Source: Chaenocephalus aceratus (Eukaryota > Chordata > Actinopteri > Perciformes > Channichthyidae). From it: 64,000 nucleotides of DNA. The stretch's first letter is position 1, and each line of letters opens with the position of its first letter. The translations under genes were made by a program, and so were the position numbers. The stretch covers positions 17,685,883 through 17,749,882 of the forward strand of contig CM043790.1 in the NCBI GenBank assembly GCA_023974075.1. Reading direction: 5' to 3'. Below the pieces are notes generated by a model. It did no database searches. It saw nothing but the letters and a program-made list of their open reading frames with translations, and had not been told where the DNA came from. This document shows positions 50,642-61,370 of this stretch, piece after piece.

Positions 50642-51462
50642 CAGTGGTGTAGTCTACTTTTTTGTAGTGGGTATACTGTAATAATTGTATTCATCCATCC
50701 TAGAGCGACGCATCGCGGAGCGACACCTGTCTCGAAGCAACACCTCATGAACACCATCACACTCACTAATGCATAGACTAGTCTTGAGACTGGTTATGTG
50801 TTATCAACATGTCTATGTATTATAAGCATTTTTATGTGACTTTTAACTGCCAGTGACATTAACAATACAAAAATAAAAGAATGAACAATGATGGAAAAAG
50901 CCCACTTCTCTTCTAAGGTTGAACAATTAATCGACATTTTTATCAAAATCTCAATATGGCCGACTGCAATTTTCAAGTAATATACAATACATATGGTCAT
51001 GCTATAGATGTCCTGGCCCACACATCATATTCTACACTTAAAAAAACATCTTTGTTTCGCATAGATCTGCACAAATATCACACAATAATCATTTTAAACA
51101 TATTTTTCAATGCATTAGATATTTATTCAAACTTGTTCAGCCCTATTATCTTCCATAAATCATTGTCAAACTATGTACTGTATCAGCTTAAATGAACAAG
51201 CAAACATCCTTGAAGTGCTACAAGACAAATTAGCTTCAAACAAGAAACAAATTAACAAATAAGCTTCACCTCAATACATGAGGGTTGAAAAAGCACTCAA
51301 CATGTCCATACTGGGTTCACTGTGTTAGTCCACAAGCCCTGAAAAAAGGATGGAACACTTCTAGACATAGTCTGGTAGTCTACAGAGCTTTCCAGATATG
51401 TTTGTACTCAGGCATCTGAGGTGTGCATTGCCTCCTTGCTTGCGTGGCAGAGCGATGGCTTC

Positions 51463-53744
51463 TCAGCCATGTTGTGACTTCCTTGGCTCAAAAAGTGTTA
51501 CAGGGGGCCCATTGATGCTGATCATCATCAAATTACTTACATTTGACAACAACAGTGTCGATCTCTTGTCTGTGCATATATTTTTCATGAGACTGAAGCC
51601 CCTTTCACACTCAGCAGTGCTGCAAGGGATGGTCTTCATGCATTGTATGAGTGGCTTTAAGCTTTCAGGCTCACTGTCTGGGTGCTCAAGGAAATCTCTC
51701 ATACCATTAACTGCTTGCTCTTCACCAAGATTGAACCGCCTGCAGAGTCGTTTCACTTGTGCCTCACCATGCCGTATGCCAGGGGTTGATGGCCAGTTGC
51801 CCGTATCCAGAACACTGAGATCATGAAGCATTTCACCATCAAATGAGAGGCGCTTCTCCAAGTTGTTGATCAGACTTTGTAGGAATTGTTTTGCATTGAT
51901 TGGTGTGAGCTTTGCATTTGACTCCAAGGGAACAGATCCTAAATGTCCCAAAGCTTGTGCAGTCAGTGCCTCCTCTAATTTCTCTCCTTGGGTATCTTTG
52001 AATGATGCCAGCACTCTGATGGTGCGCTTTAGAAGATGGTCTGCTCTCAAGAGTGTGACAGAATGGGCCTGGAGTTGCTGAGACAAGTTTGCAAGTTCAG
52101 ACAGTGCATCAAACATGAGTCCGAGGTCACACAGGAATTCCTTGCTTTGCATTCGACGTGCCAGACCTCTATAAGTTTGTCTCTCTTTGCTGCTTCTTGT
52201 TTGGTCGCCTGCAGCATTTTCAAAGTGTCTATTGAGTGCTTCATATGATGTCCACACAGCCTTTACAGAACGGAAACTGCTGGCCACCCATCGCGTACTT
52301 AAAACTCTGCCAATTTTCAGGACTTGCCAGCCCACTTCTTGTGCTGCTTCCAGAAGCTCTCGTGAATTTTTATTGGACTGACTGTAGAGATTGTGGATCT
52401 TCTCTAGGAACACTTTGAAGTGGTTGACTGCCTGAACCTCATCCACAGCATCAGATACAGCCAGTTCCAAACGGTGGTTCATGCAGTGCCATGTGAAGAG
52501 GTTAGGGTACCTTGCTGTCAGCCTGGTTGCCACACCAGAGTTCTTGCCTAACATGACACTGGCTCCATCAGAAACAAATGAGACCCAGTTCTTTTGAAGC
52601 CACTCTTCAGTGAAGCCTGCAGTGTCCAAACAGTTCAGCAGAGCTCCTTCTATATCCTTTGCCCTTTGGCTCTCCAGCTCAACCAGCTCCAGGAACAAAA
52701 ATTCAGGAGTAGCTCCATCCACTGAGGCTTTCAAGTTGACAATCATTGCAGATTTGTGGCTGATAGATGTAGCCTCGTCAATGAGAACAGACAACTTGCT
52801 AGAAGACGTCACAATACTGTGAACTATTTTGTTCTGCATCTCTTTTGCTATGTGTTCTACAATTTTTGTGGAACTGTACCTTGAGTGTAGACTAGTGCCC
52901 ATGTTGGCACCATTTTTTTCCTGAAGCTCAATGAGACTATCATGGTCAGTAAAAGGTCGGTTCATCTTCGCAAGATAGTATGCTGTTTTGAATACAGAAT
53001 CTGTCTCTGCAAACACAGTCTCTGACACAGCTCTCACCAAATTTACAATTAAATCCTGTCCACCCTTCTCCGTGAGCTCCTGGGCTATTTTGTGTGCTCT
53101 GGACGTCTCATGTCGTCTAATCTTGTTTCTCAAAGAGGCCAGAGATGTTGATCTGCTTGAATCTGAGGACTGGATCTTAAAGTGCACCCACTCCTCAGAC
53201 ATAGACACTCGTTGTTCTGTGAGGACACCTGTTGATTTTGTTGCGCTGCAAAGAGCACAACCTGGAAATAAACAAAACCATGACTAATTAGCATAATACA
53301 AGTTTTTACCAATTACATCTGCAGAAAAGAGCCAAGATTTACAAAAGTATTTAATACTGCTTACAATATTTACATCATGGCTAACAAATGCATGAAAAGC
53401 AGATAGATGGAGAAACATTTTCCACATTTCAATAGCTAATTATTTGACAATTACTGATAACTAACATATAGTAATGTAATGGTGCAAATGTTTTAAATGC
53501 ACTTTTAACATGACCATGAATTAACTCTCATTTGCATTCATTGACTTTATGAATTTCTGTTGTTTAGATCAGCTTCCCTTTGCATATGTGTGCTGACATT
53601 TACCTAACTTTCTGTCCCTCCACTCTAACCAAGGATGCCTGTTCTTAAATTCCATAGCCTGACTTTCAGTCCACAAGGCTGGCCAGGAGCTCTCATCTGT
53701 GTCCGAAACAAGGAGATAATATAAACATTGTGTTCTGTTTAAGA

Positions 53745-53816
<72 letters not shown>

Positions 53817-54084
53817 GCACGCAGTATCTCGCTCCCTTTCTCTTCCATTGATCCACCACACTAACGTTGATCAAGTTAGCTAGCAAGTTAGCAAGTTAGC
53901 TACAGTTACGTTAATGATAACCATGCTAATTTCACTTACCAGGTACATTTGCGGTAGCGCCAGGCTCGTTCTCTGTCACCTTTAGGACAGCCGCCTGAGC
54001 CGCCTGACCTGGCTCTTCTTCTGTAGTGGTAATAGGGGAAAACTTCGGAAAACATTGAAATATTGTCGTCTGTTTTCGTTTCAT
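51463..54084 (-). CDS. hAT-family transposase, three exons, 678 aa
   Basis: Exons 54084-53940, 53696-53604 and 53261-51463. Splice sites are CCTG|GTAAGT, GGACACAG|AT, TTAG|GTAAAT and TTTCCAG|GT; both junctions are phase 1 and the joined frame is 679 codons including the stop. Domains: basic N-terminus; WTESQAMEFKNRHPWLEW with a C-x2-C (CALC, residues 81-84) and RRHETSRAH, a TTF/BED-type DNA-binding finger. RNase H-like core with Asp in VLIDEATS (about 241), Asp in FVSDGASVML (about 311), the CMNH Cys-His (339, 342), STRW (403-404) and Glu in STAECERGFS (about 630), inside the C-terminal hATC dimerisation region. It is similar in style to KIAA1586-like/hAT proteins. It cuts and pastes DNA bearing its termini. 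A domesticated host gene is unlikely because termini and duplication are present. Confidence 0.88.
53746..53815. repeat. (CA)n microsatellite in transposase intron 1
   Basis: 70 bp of pure CA, lying in the 53697-53939 intron. Cysteine/valine-rich frames over it are spurious. Confidence 0.97.
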
Positions 54085-54456
54085 GTTTGCTTCCTGTTTA
54101 GCGCTTGAATGGTGGACGGATCAAATTCTGATAACGTTAGAGAAACGTGGGGTTTGTCAGAGCCGAAAAAAGTATGTTGCTGTTGCTTAGCAACAGGCGA
54201 CGGAAGCCCCAGATATCCAAAAGTATTAACACAGAACGGGCGAAAGCGTGAAAGCGCAGTCACAAAATGATGTTGTTACGTATCATCGATCATTTTTAAG
54301 AGGGTATACGGAAATCACTGGCATTTTCTAGTGGGTATACGGCGTATACCAGCGTATCACGTAGACTACACCATTGGGGTCGACCCTATATCACGTGAAG
54401 CCACCGAGCACCGGCCCCTGGGGGAACCGGGCCTGGGGCAAGGCCCGTGGACCAAG

Positions 54457-54897
54457 CTACTTATTCGGCCTTGCGGCCCAATAATCGCTCTGACCTGGTG
54501 AGGCGGGGGCATCTCTAGCAATAAGTGAGTAGCCCACACACCCGCCGCCACGATCATCATCCAGGAAGAGTACAGCCCTGGGCGGTGGACTTCCATGGAC
54601 GCCAGACCCGGAAAGAATGGCGAACGTGAATGGCACCGCCTCGGCCATATCCTGGTCCCCCAACCACTCGAAGCAAGGTGGTGGGGATCGGCGCCCGCTA
54701 TTTCAGTCAGGGCACGAAGGACAGGCCCGGGTCTCTAGCAGTGGCGACTCCCTGGAGGTATGATAACTCTTTCTTCTTCTTTCAAACGTCTCAGTCTCTC
54801 GTGGAATCACTTCCGCTGCTGAAGAGGAAAGGATGATAGTCAGGAGGCCAGGCCTCCTTTTATACTGTGTGATGCGCGCACATTCAGGTAGGCCCAC
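54457..54897 (-). pseudogene. DIRS gag N-terminal region
   Basis: Two frames joined across a break near 54690: TRACPSCPD then PPPCFEWLGDQDMAEAVPFT, resembling the C-x2-C...C-x-G-LGxxHA finger that opens fish DIRS gag proteins. It sits just inside the right terminal repeat, where a minus-strand transcript from the TATA box at 54858-54864 would start. It is cut off by the hAT insertion. Confidence 0.6.
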
Positions 54898-54999
54898 CCA
54901 AGGCCGGCTACGTCTATAGAAGTCTCAGTGGGAGAATGCTTGCATAGAGGGTAGTACCCATAGAGTCCAGTAGAGAGCGAAGCCTGTGAGAGATATAAC
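54815..54999 (-). repeat. Right inverted terminal repeat of DIRS
   Basis: Complementary to 38470-38648. Its outer end TGTGAGAGATATAAC is repeated in the internal complementary region. Confidence 0.82.
54858..54864 (-). promoter_or_regulatory. TATA box in right DIRS repeat
   Basis: TTTTATA on the plus strand, TATAAAAGGAGGCC on the minus. It is the likely promoter of the element's minus-strand transcript. Confidence 0.6.
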
Positions 55000-55037
55000 A
55001 TGGGTTGCTAGGGCACAGTCTTCCTCCAGAGACTCCA

Positions 55038-55500
55038 GGGGCCTCATTTATAAAGCCTTGCGTAGGATTGACGTGGGAAGGTTGCTTACGTAGGACAAAG
55101 CAAATAAATACGCACCGACACTTTCCAATTCATAAAAGACTGCGTTACGGCGCCGCACACCCTACGCCGGTTTCGCTTTTATAAATCACAATCAACTCAA
55201 AATGCGGCGCAGCTTTTGCGGGCTTCACGTAATGCCTATATTTGCCTATAAATAGTCAAAGAAACACCCATTCATTCATTCATTTTGACTGACTGCATAA
55301 AGAAGATCACAGGAAATGACGACAGAACAGCTAAAAAATACATCTCACACCGTGTCAGATTTTGGTTATTTTGGGGAGGTCGAGATAAATCATATTGTTT
55401 GGTGGATGCAGTTTGAACCAGAGTAGCAGCATGGAGGTCGGATCGTCACCAAAATAAATAAATAAGTGGTCCGAAAAAGGTTAATGACAAGAAAAATACA
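55038..55500. mobile_element. GGGGCCTCATTTATAAA-type MITE fragment
   Basis: Starts GGGGCCTCATTTATAAAGCC followed by TTGCGTAGG, a common fish Harbinger-like terminus, with further TTTATAAATCACAA inside. The opposite end was not found. Downstream bases to 55500 have no other assignment. Confidence 0.5.
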
Positions 55501-55658
55501 CATAGCCTAACCTTCCTCAGGCAGTGTGTTTGCACCAAGTACGTTGCCGTACTTAGTTCCCTGAGGGAAGATTACGCAAATGAGCCGCTGACGTCACTTT
55601 GTCTTCTTCTGCTTTGGGTTTACTGGCAGGCCGCAAACAACTTCATATATATATATAT

Positions 55659-56713
55659 TAGTGCTGTCAAAATTATCGCGTTAACGGCGGTAATTAATTT
55701 TTTGAATTAATTGCGTTAAAATATTTAACGTATTTAACGCATGTGCAGAATGGCCCGCCCCATACGTGCCACTAGTGGCAGCGCCAGGGCATGGCTGGGG
55801 TAGGCTACACCCATACCAAGAAATGGCTTAGCCCCACCATGAAAAATGATGTTAAAGTAAGCAAAATAAAGTCTGCCAACTCGCGCGGAGTAAATTGCAC
55901 AGACAGCAGTTAGTAAGATTGATTTCAGTAGCCACGGTTTTGAAAGCTTTTGTCACGTAGTGATCGTCTTCTCAATAGAACATCTTTGATAACAGCGTGG
56001 TGTTGTTGCAGGAAGTCCCGACGCAGAATACTTTTGCTGTAGTACAGGGCAGAGCCATATAATAGTAATAACATGGCTCTGGTACAGGGGTGCACATAAC
56101 TGGTACGCAGGTTATGTGCGTAATCTGAAATGCGTACCGTCACTTGTGTCACAAAGCGCATTTGCGTACCGACGTACTTGTGAAGCTTTTCCAGAAGGCG
56201 GTTAGATCACCGGACGACAGAGTCGGTCTCCGTGTGCACAGACAGGGCTGCTGTTAACGTCGGTCTGTACAACGGAACTGTGCCAAAACTACGCCAACCG
56301 GCTGCGGAGGGAGACTCCCCCCCCCTCACTGGAGAACTGCGCTCAAACAGCTGATCACAACGTTCACACTCTGTGGTCACGAAGTACTCCACTAGACCCC
56401 CCCCCCCTCTGTCGACTTTCCTGAAGTACTCCCCCGTTGATAGAAATCAACACGTAATGAATTAAGACCCCACGGTTTGATGATTGATAGGTGTGTGGGT
56501 TGTCTTTCATTTTGACATGCAGAACAATGTTATAGTAAACATACATAGGCCTACTGTATGTTAAATGGATATATCCGCCTTCTTTCATTTATCTTTCCAT
56601 TCCCACAACAATATACATAAAGAAATGGCATATTTTGGACATAGTTCGAATGGTGATTAATCATGATTAATTAATTTAATCTGATTAAAAATTGTAATCG
56701 TTTGACAGCCCTA
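55659..56713 (-). mobile_element. TAGGGCTGTCAA-type DNA transposon, copy 2, uninterrupted
   Basis: Reverse orientation relative to copy 1: starts TAGTGCTGTCAAAATT, ends TTTGACAGCCCTA. 1055 bp, flanked by ATATATAT on both sides (weak evidence because the site is low complexity). It preserves the empty site GGTGCACATAAC around 56090-56101 where copy 1 has a hAT. No coding capacity. Confidence 0.88.
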
Positions 56714-56735
56714 ATATATATGTATGTATACTGCC

Positions 56736-56934
56736 GCAGGCACTACAAATGGGGGTAAAAGTTCCTGGCACTAGGTACTTTATTTGGTGTGAACGCAACA
56801 TAAGAGGCGCGTTCACACCGGAGTACTTTTCCCCGTACTTTTCCCGTTTAGTTCCATTAGTACCCCTTATGTCGCGTTCACACCAAAAAGAGTACTTAGT
56901 GCCGGGAACTTTTACCCCCATTTTTAGTGCCTGC
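56736..56934. repeat. Foldback inside the Harbinger-like element
   Basis: Arms of about 64 bp: GCAGGCACTACAAATGGGGG (56736 on) pairs with CCCCCATTTTTAGTGCCTGC (ending 56934). The arms include the sequences TTTGGTGTGAACGC / GCGTTCACACCAAA. It explains the mirror-image open frames on both strands. Confidence 0.85.
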
Positions 56935-57383
56935 TGAGAGGTGGTACTCTCCTGGGGGAAAAAAGTGCCCCAGTTCTGATTGGCTGGGCGAATTGCAAAC
57001 CACGCCCCGTAAAACTCGAAATGTTTTGGAGAGCCGCCATTTTATTATCCTTGCATTAGCATTATTAACATTAGCATTCGCCCAGCGCACAAACGCAGAG
57101 AGACTAATTTATGGCAACACAAAGGAAAACATGGGAGCGGTGGAGATGAGGAAGTGTCGGCGTTCTGGCAATTTACTCGGAAGGCTTCAGTAGAAGCTGC
57201 TGGGACTCGAAGCCAGTCCCCAACTCTGGGGACTTCCAGCCGGGGACTTCGGGTGGCAGTATACGCCGTGAAGTCGTTTGTCTTCCCTCAGAGAACTTAT
57301 TCCGGTGTGAACGTGATCGGCTCTTAGTTCCATAGAGGAATTAAGTGCTTGGAACTAAGTACGGCAAAGTACTTGGTGTGAAC

Positions 57384-57619
57384 CAAGCCCCCAGGAAGTG
57401 CGCCGGACTCTGATGAGAATATCCGTTGTGGCCAAACGGCGGTACTACACTTCCGTTAGGTTGCTGGCCCCGGAAACACTTTTTCCCATTGACTTACATT
57501 GGGAAAGAGTGGTATGTAAATCGGTGGATAATTTTAAACTAAAAAAAATACCCAGTATGAACGTTTGTATAGCCCTTATTAAAAACATTCGGTCTTCAAT
57601 TTGTAAAATGTGCTAATAA
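57384..57619. mobile_element. Repeat X, copy 2, first part
   Basis: Reverse complement of 36398-36634 in copy 1: CCAGGAAGTGCGCCGGACTC, GGCGGTACTACACTTCCGTT, AAATGTGCTAATAA. It is interrupted at 57620 by a 3.9-kb insertion and continues at 61538. Confidence 0.85.
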
Positions 57620-57631
57620 AGTTTGTTCTGT

Positions 57632-57663
57632 CATTCTAATGACTGACATCTATCTCCTTGACT
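57632..57663 (+). repeat. 32-bp direct repeat, left copy
   Basis: Identical to 61089-61120; begins CATTCTAATGACTGACATCT. It directly precedes the truncated Bel/Pao coding sequence. Confidence 0.95.
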
Positions 57664-57994
57664 ATCTATATATATATATATCATCAACTGGAGAACCGCT
57701 CAAAGGGTGCACCACTGAGCTTGTTTTCTGAAAGACGAGTGGTGCAGACAGGGACTTCTGGTCGTACCTCAACATCTGTTCCAGCATTGATGAGGTCAAA
57801 GGCTTCTTTACTGGTTGATAAGGTTGTGGATTGGTCAGAAAGGCGGGTCCAACCAGCCATGAAGACAGAGCAAGCTGACTAGCTGGGATACCTCTTGAAG
57901 CCTGATCAGCTGGGTTTAGCTCGGAAGGAACGTAGTTCCACTGGCTAGATTGTGTAGACCGCCTGATGCGCTGTACTCGGTTGTGGACGTACAC
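57662..57994 (-). pseudogene. Bel/Pao RNase H to integrase linker
   Basis: Reads YVHNRVQRIRRSTQSSQWNY then VPSELNPADQASRGI and LVGPAFLTNPQPY, the standard linker between RNase H and integrase in Pao-type elements. It lies downstream of the main ORF in another frame and stops abruptly at (TA)n next to the 32-bp repeat. Confidence 0.8.
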
Positions 57995-58062
57995 GTAGAA
58001 TCGTCTTGATTTGAAATGTAGCCGAGCACCACCTTACTATCAGAGAAGAACTTGACGTAATT

Positions 58063-60204
58063 TCATTTAGTGTCCAACTCATCAAGAATGACCTCTGCCA
58101 CCTGAACCGCAAGTACAGCTGCACAAAGCTCAAGCCTAGGAATAGTTAGATCAGGTTTGGGGGCAAGTTTCGCCTTTCCCAAGATGAACCCCACTTCACT
58201 CTGTCCTTCTGTATTTGTCACTTTGAGGTATGCAACGGCACCGATTGCCTTGGTGGAGGCGTCAGAGAAGACACCAACTTCCTTCTTAAGAGCTCCAGAG
58301 AATGAAAGTGATGTGTACATCCGAGGAATTTTCAAACCCTGAAGATCTTCCAAGGAGTTCTTCCATCTTAGCCATTCCTCCAGTTTCTCTTTAGGGAGAG
58401 GTACGTCCCATTCACAGCCATCAGTCATAAGCTCCCTCAGGATAATATGGCCTTGAATGCTGACGGGTGCTGCGAATCTCAGAGGGTCAAACAAGCTGTT
58501 AATGGTCGACAGTACACCACGACGTGTGAAGGATTTATCACTGGCTGCCACGCGAAAGGCAAACGTGTCTGTTGACAGGTCCCATCCAAGCCCAAGACTA
58601 TGTTGCATAGGAGGTGAGTCTTGACCGATGTTGAGGTCTTGCAGACCTTTGGCAAGGTCTTCTCCTGGAAAAACTCTCATGACTTCTGCATTGTTGGAAG
58701 CGATCTTGTGCAGTCTGAGATTGGACTGGGTCAACATTTCTTGAGCCTTTTTCAGGACATCAACAGCCTCCGTAACATTGGAGATTGATTTCAACCCGTC
58801 ATCCACGTAGAAGTGCCGTACCACGAACTGTCTTGCTGCAGTGCCAAACTCTTTTTCACCCTCCATGGCTGTCCTCTTCAGTCCGTAGATAGCCACAGCT
58901 GGTGAGGGACAATTGCTGAACACATGGACTTTCATTCGGAACTCCATAACCTCGTTGTCCAGCTGGTGGTCACGAAACCACAGGAACCGAAGGTAGTCAC
59001 GATGATCTTCTCTGACTAAGAAGCTGTGGAACATTTGCTGGATGTCTGACATGACTGCAACTGGCTCAGTCCTGAAGCGGATGAGGACCCCAATTAGATT
59101 GTTGTTGAGGTCTGGTCCCCGAAGAAGCACTTTGTTAAGAGAAATGTTCTTGTACTGTGCACTTGAATCAAAAACAACGCTGATTTGTCCTGGTTTCTGG
59201 GGATGGTAGACACCAAAACTTGGTAAGTACCAGCACTCTTGATGCTCTTCCAATGTGGGAGCAGGTTCTGCATACCCGTTGCTGAAGATATTCTTCATAA
59301 AGTCCACAAAGTGACCCTTCATCTCAGGTTTCTTTGTCAAAGTCCTGCGGAGTGACATGAGACGACTGAGAGCTTGTCCCCAATTGTTAGGAAGACATTG
59401 TCTAGGAGTGCGAAAAGGGAGGGGGGCCACCCAACTGTTGCAATCATCCTTTGTGAAGTCTTTGTCCATTATGTGGAGGAAGGTCTCATCCTCAACTGAG
59501 GGTGCAAGTTTGTCGTCGTCATCGGAAAGGCTGAACACAAGCCTGCCTAGCTTCTCAGGTGTAGGCTTTTGTTGTTGACCTGTGAAATTCTCTTTCACGT
59601 AGATGTTACTCTCGCATGGACGGAAGAAGCTGGGGCATCCATTTGCCAGGATGCTGGTCTTGAAAGTGTTCACAGTTGGCTTATGAGTTTCCCCGAGACA
59701 GACGTCGCCCACAATAACCCACCCCAAGTCAAGATGTTGGGCAAAGAGAGCATGGCACTGGCTGCGAACTTTGTGAGCACGAATAATGTCTCTTCCAAGC
59801 AACAGTAGAATTTCAGTTGAAGGGTTGAGTGGTTGGATTTCGGCAGCCACCATCTTCAGATGAGGATGATAGCTTGCAGCCTCCAGAGTAGGAATTTCGT
59901 CCCTATTTCCAGGAATGAGGTTGCATTCGATAAGGGTAGGCAGTAGCAAGGGCACTCCTCCGTTAACCGACTCGACAACAAAGCCACTGGCTCTTCTCCC
60001 AGTGGTTTCTGTTGTGCCAGAGCATGTCTTGATGGTATAAGGAGAAGCGTTTTCATGAATGCCAAATTTGTCAAAGAAGTGAGATCTTGCTAGTGAAAAG
60101 TTGCTCTGGTCATCTAACATCACATGGTGCACGCTTTGAGCGGTTCTCCAGTTGGAGATCTCTCTCAAGAGCCATTTCTCTGCTTTCCCACATTGCTCAC
60201 TCAT
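58063..60204 (-). pseudogene. Bel/Pao protease-RT-RNase H polyprotein
   Basis: A 713-residue open frame. MLDDQSNFSLARS (29-41) is the A17-type protease active site. LLGRDI (136-141) and HLDLGWVIVGDVCLGE follow. RT: VVFDSSAQYKNISLNKVLLR (343-362), MSDIQQMFHSFLV with the first Asp, YVDDG at 466-470, and TLGLGW-like HSLGLGWDLSTD. RNase H: GVFSDASTKAIGAVAY and IPRLELCAAVLA. The N-terminal 20 residues are not protease: they are the complement of the plus-strand integrase linker, so the true protease entry is lost at an inversion junction near 60130. Confidence 0.9.
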
Positions 60205-60671
60205 TCATTCAAGTTTACAAAGACAGTACTTGCCATGGATGGCACACCTGCAAAAGGTCACTAACTAAGGAGCAACTTGACCAAGCCAAAGCTACGATCA
60301 TCCTCGCTGTTCAAAGCGAAGTATACGAAGAGGAGATCAGTTGCATCAAGGATGGAAAGCCTATTCCAAGACAGAGTTCACTCAGCAAACTTTGCCCCTT
60401 CATGGACTCACATGGTCTCCTACGCGTTGGTGGTCGCCTGGAAAAGGCAAGAATAACCTCTGACGAATCTCACCCAGTACTTGTTCCTGGTAGACATCAT
60501 GTTGCCACACTATTAATTAGACACTTTCACGAGCAAGTTCATCACCAAGGTCGGCACTTCACGGAAGGAGCCGTGAGGGCAGCCGGATTTTGGGTCGTTG
60601 GAGGAAAACGATCCATCAGCAGCGCTATCTACAACTGTGTAACCTGCCCCAAGTTACGTGGGAGGCAGTAG
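60133..60671 (+). pseudogene. Bel/Pao integrase N-terminal part, opposite strand
   Basis: Plus strand: RFERFSSWRSLSRAISLLSH then LTKEQLDQAKATIILAVQSE, SLSKLCPFMDSHGLLRVGGR and the HHCC finger HFHEQVHHQGRHFTEGAVRA ... CVTCPKLRG. This normally follows RNase H on the same strand; here it points the other way. A stop at 60669-60671 separates it from the core. Confidence 0.88.
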
Positions 60672-60680
60672 GAGCAGAAG

Positions 60681-61103
60681 ATGGCTGATCTGCCGGCCGA
60701 TCGCTTAAGCACAGACCCGCCCTTCACTTATGTAGGGCTTGACGTGTTTGGACCTTGGTCTGTCAGTGCACGAAGAACACGCGGAGGTCAAGCAAACAGC
60801 AAGCGGTGGGCGGTTGTCTTGGTGTGCATGAGCTCACGAGCAATACACATTGAGGTGCTGGAATTGATGGATTCTTCCAGCTTCATTAATGCTTTAAGAC
60901 GCTTCCTTACCATCAGGGGTACTGTGAAACAGTTCAGATCAGACTGCGGAACCAATTTTGTGGGAGCCTGCAAAGAACTCCAAATTGACTCCAAAGGATG
61001 CACCAACGATCGGATTGAGAACTATCTGACAGAACAGGGGTTGTGTGTCTACAGAAGGTCCAGTTGTGATAGGCACGGTTCGCCACTGCATTCTAATGAC
61101 TGA
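60681..61103 (+). pseudogene. Bel/Pao integrase core, 3'-truncated
   Basis: MADLPADRLSTDPPFTYVGL then DVFGPWSVSARRTRGG with the first catalytic Asp, and VLVCMSSRAIHIEVLELMDS and VKQFRSDCGTNFVGACKELQ with the second. The catalytic Glu region is missing. It ends in the 32-bp repeat at 61089. Confidence 0.88.
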
Positions 61104-61120
61104 CATCTATCTCCTTGACT
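61089..61120 (+). repeat. 32-bp direct repeat, right copy
   Basis: Identical to 57632-57663. Too long for a Bel/Pao target duplication; see findings. Confidence 0.95.
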
Positions 61121-61370
61121 GCTATATCCTTAGTGGCCTCTAGGGACAGGCAAGTGCGTTCAGTAAAAAAGCTAGGAAATTCCTAGTTAAAGCGTCTTTG
61201 GGTTCAAGAAAAGCGCTATAGAAATAAAATGTATTATTATTATTAGTAAAACGTCTGTGTTAGGCTTCTGTTCTGGCATTTTGTTTGAGAGCCGCATGGG
61301 GAGCAGGTTCCTGACTCTATCTGTCTCCATCCGGTTATTTTCACCCTTGAGAAGGCATCATCTTTTCACT

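Larger units (their letters stand above)
50642..54376 (-). mobile_element. Complete autonomous-looking hAT transposon
   Basis: Termini CAGTGGTGTAGTCTAC and (reverse complement) CAATGGTGTAGTCTAC, 15 of 16 matching, with GGGTATAC sub-terminal repeats. Duplication GTGTCGAC (50634-50641) / GGGTCGAC (54377-54384). 3735 bp, one minus-strand gene of three exons without frameshift or stop. It is inserted in DIRS spacer DNA. It carries all parts expected of an autonomous element, although terminus and duplication mismatches show some age. Confidence 0.9.
38434..54999 (-). mobile_element. DIRS1-like tyrosine-recombinase retrotransposon, gutted by insertions
   Basis: Inverted terminal repeats (left about 38470-38648, right about 54815-54999) share CCCTCTATGCAAGCATTCTC, CCACTGAGACTTCT and TATAAAAGGAGGCCT. 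An internal complementary region (38673-38772) combines the complement of the left extremity and the sequence of the right extremity, the arrangement used for DIRS circular templates. A tyrosine recombinase lies next to it (39006-39823) and the gag start beside the right repeat. RT, RNase H and methyltransferase regions were not found; the interior is occupied by at least five later elements. There is no target duplication, as expected. Confidence 0.87.
55522..57390. mobile_element. Harbinger-like element, split by copy 2 of TAGGGCTGTCAA
   Basis: Left GCACCAAGTACGTTGCCGTA then CTTAGTTCC, right GGAACTAAGTACGGCAAAGT then ACTTGGTGTGAACC: imperfect inverted repeats of about 40 bp. A large internal foldback lies at 56736-56934. 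No transposase seen. The second TAGGGCTGTCAA copy interrupts it at 55659-56713. Confidence 0.68.

Noticed and set aside
51398..51826. 142-codon plus-strand frame
   Set aside because: It is the antisense shadow of the hAT transposase third exon.
56685..56937. Near-identical ORFs on both strands (GVKVPGT...)
   Set aside because: They result from the foldback repeat at 56736-56934, which reads the same in both directions.
57632..61120. Reading the 32-bp direct repeat as the Bel/Pao target duplication
   Set aside because: Far longer than the duplications of this group, and no LTRs lie inside it.
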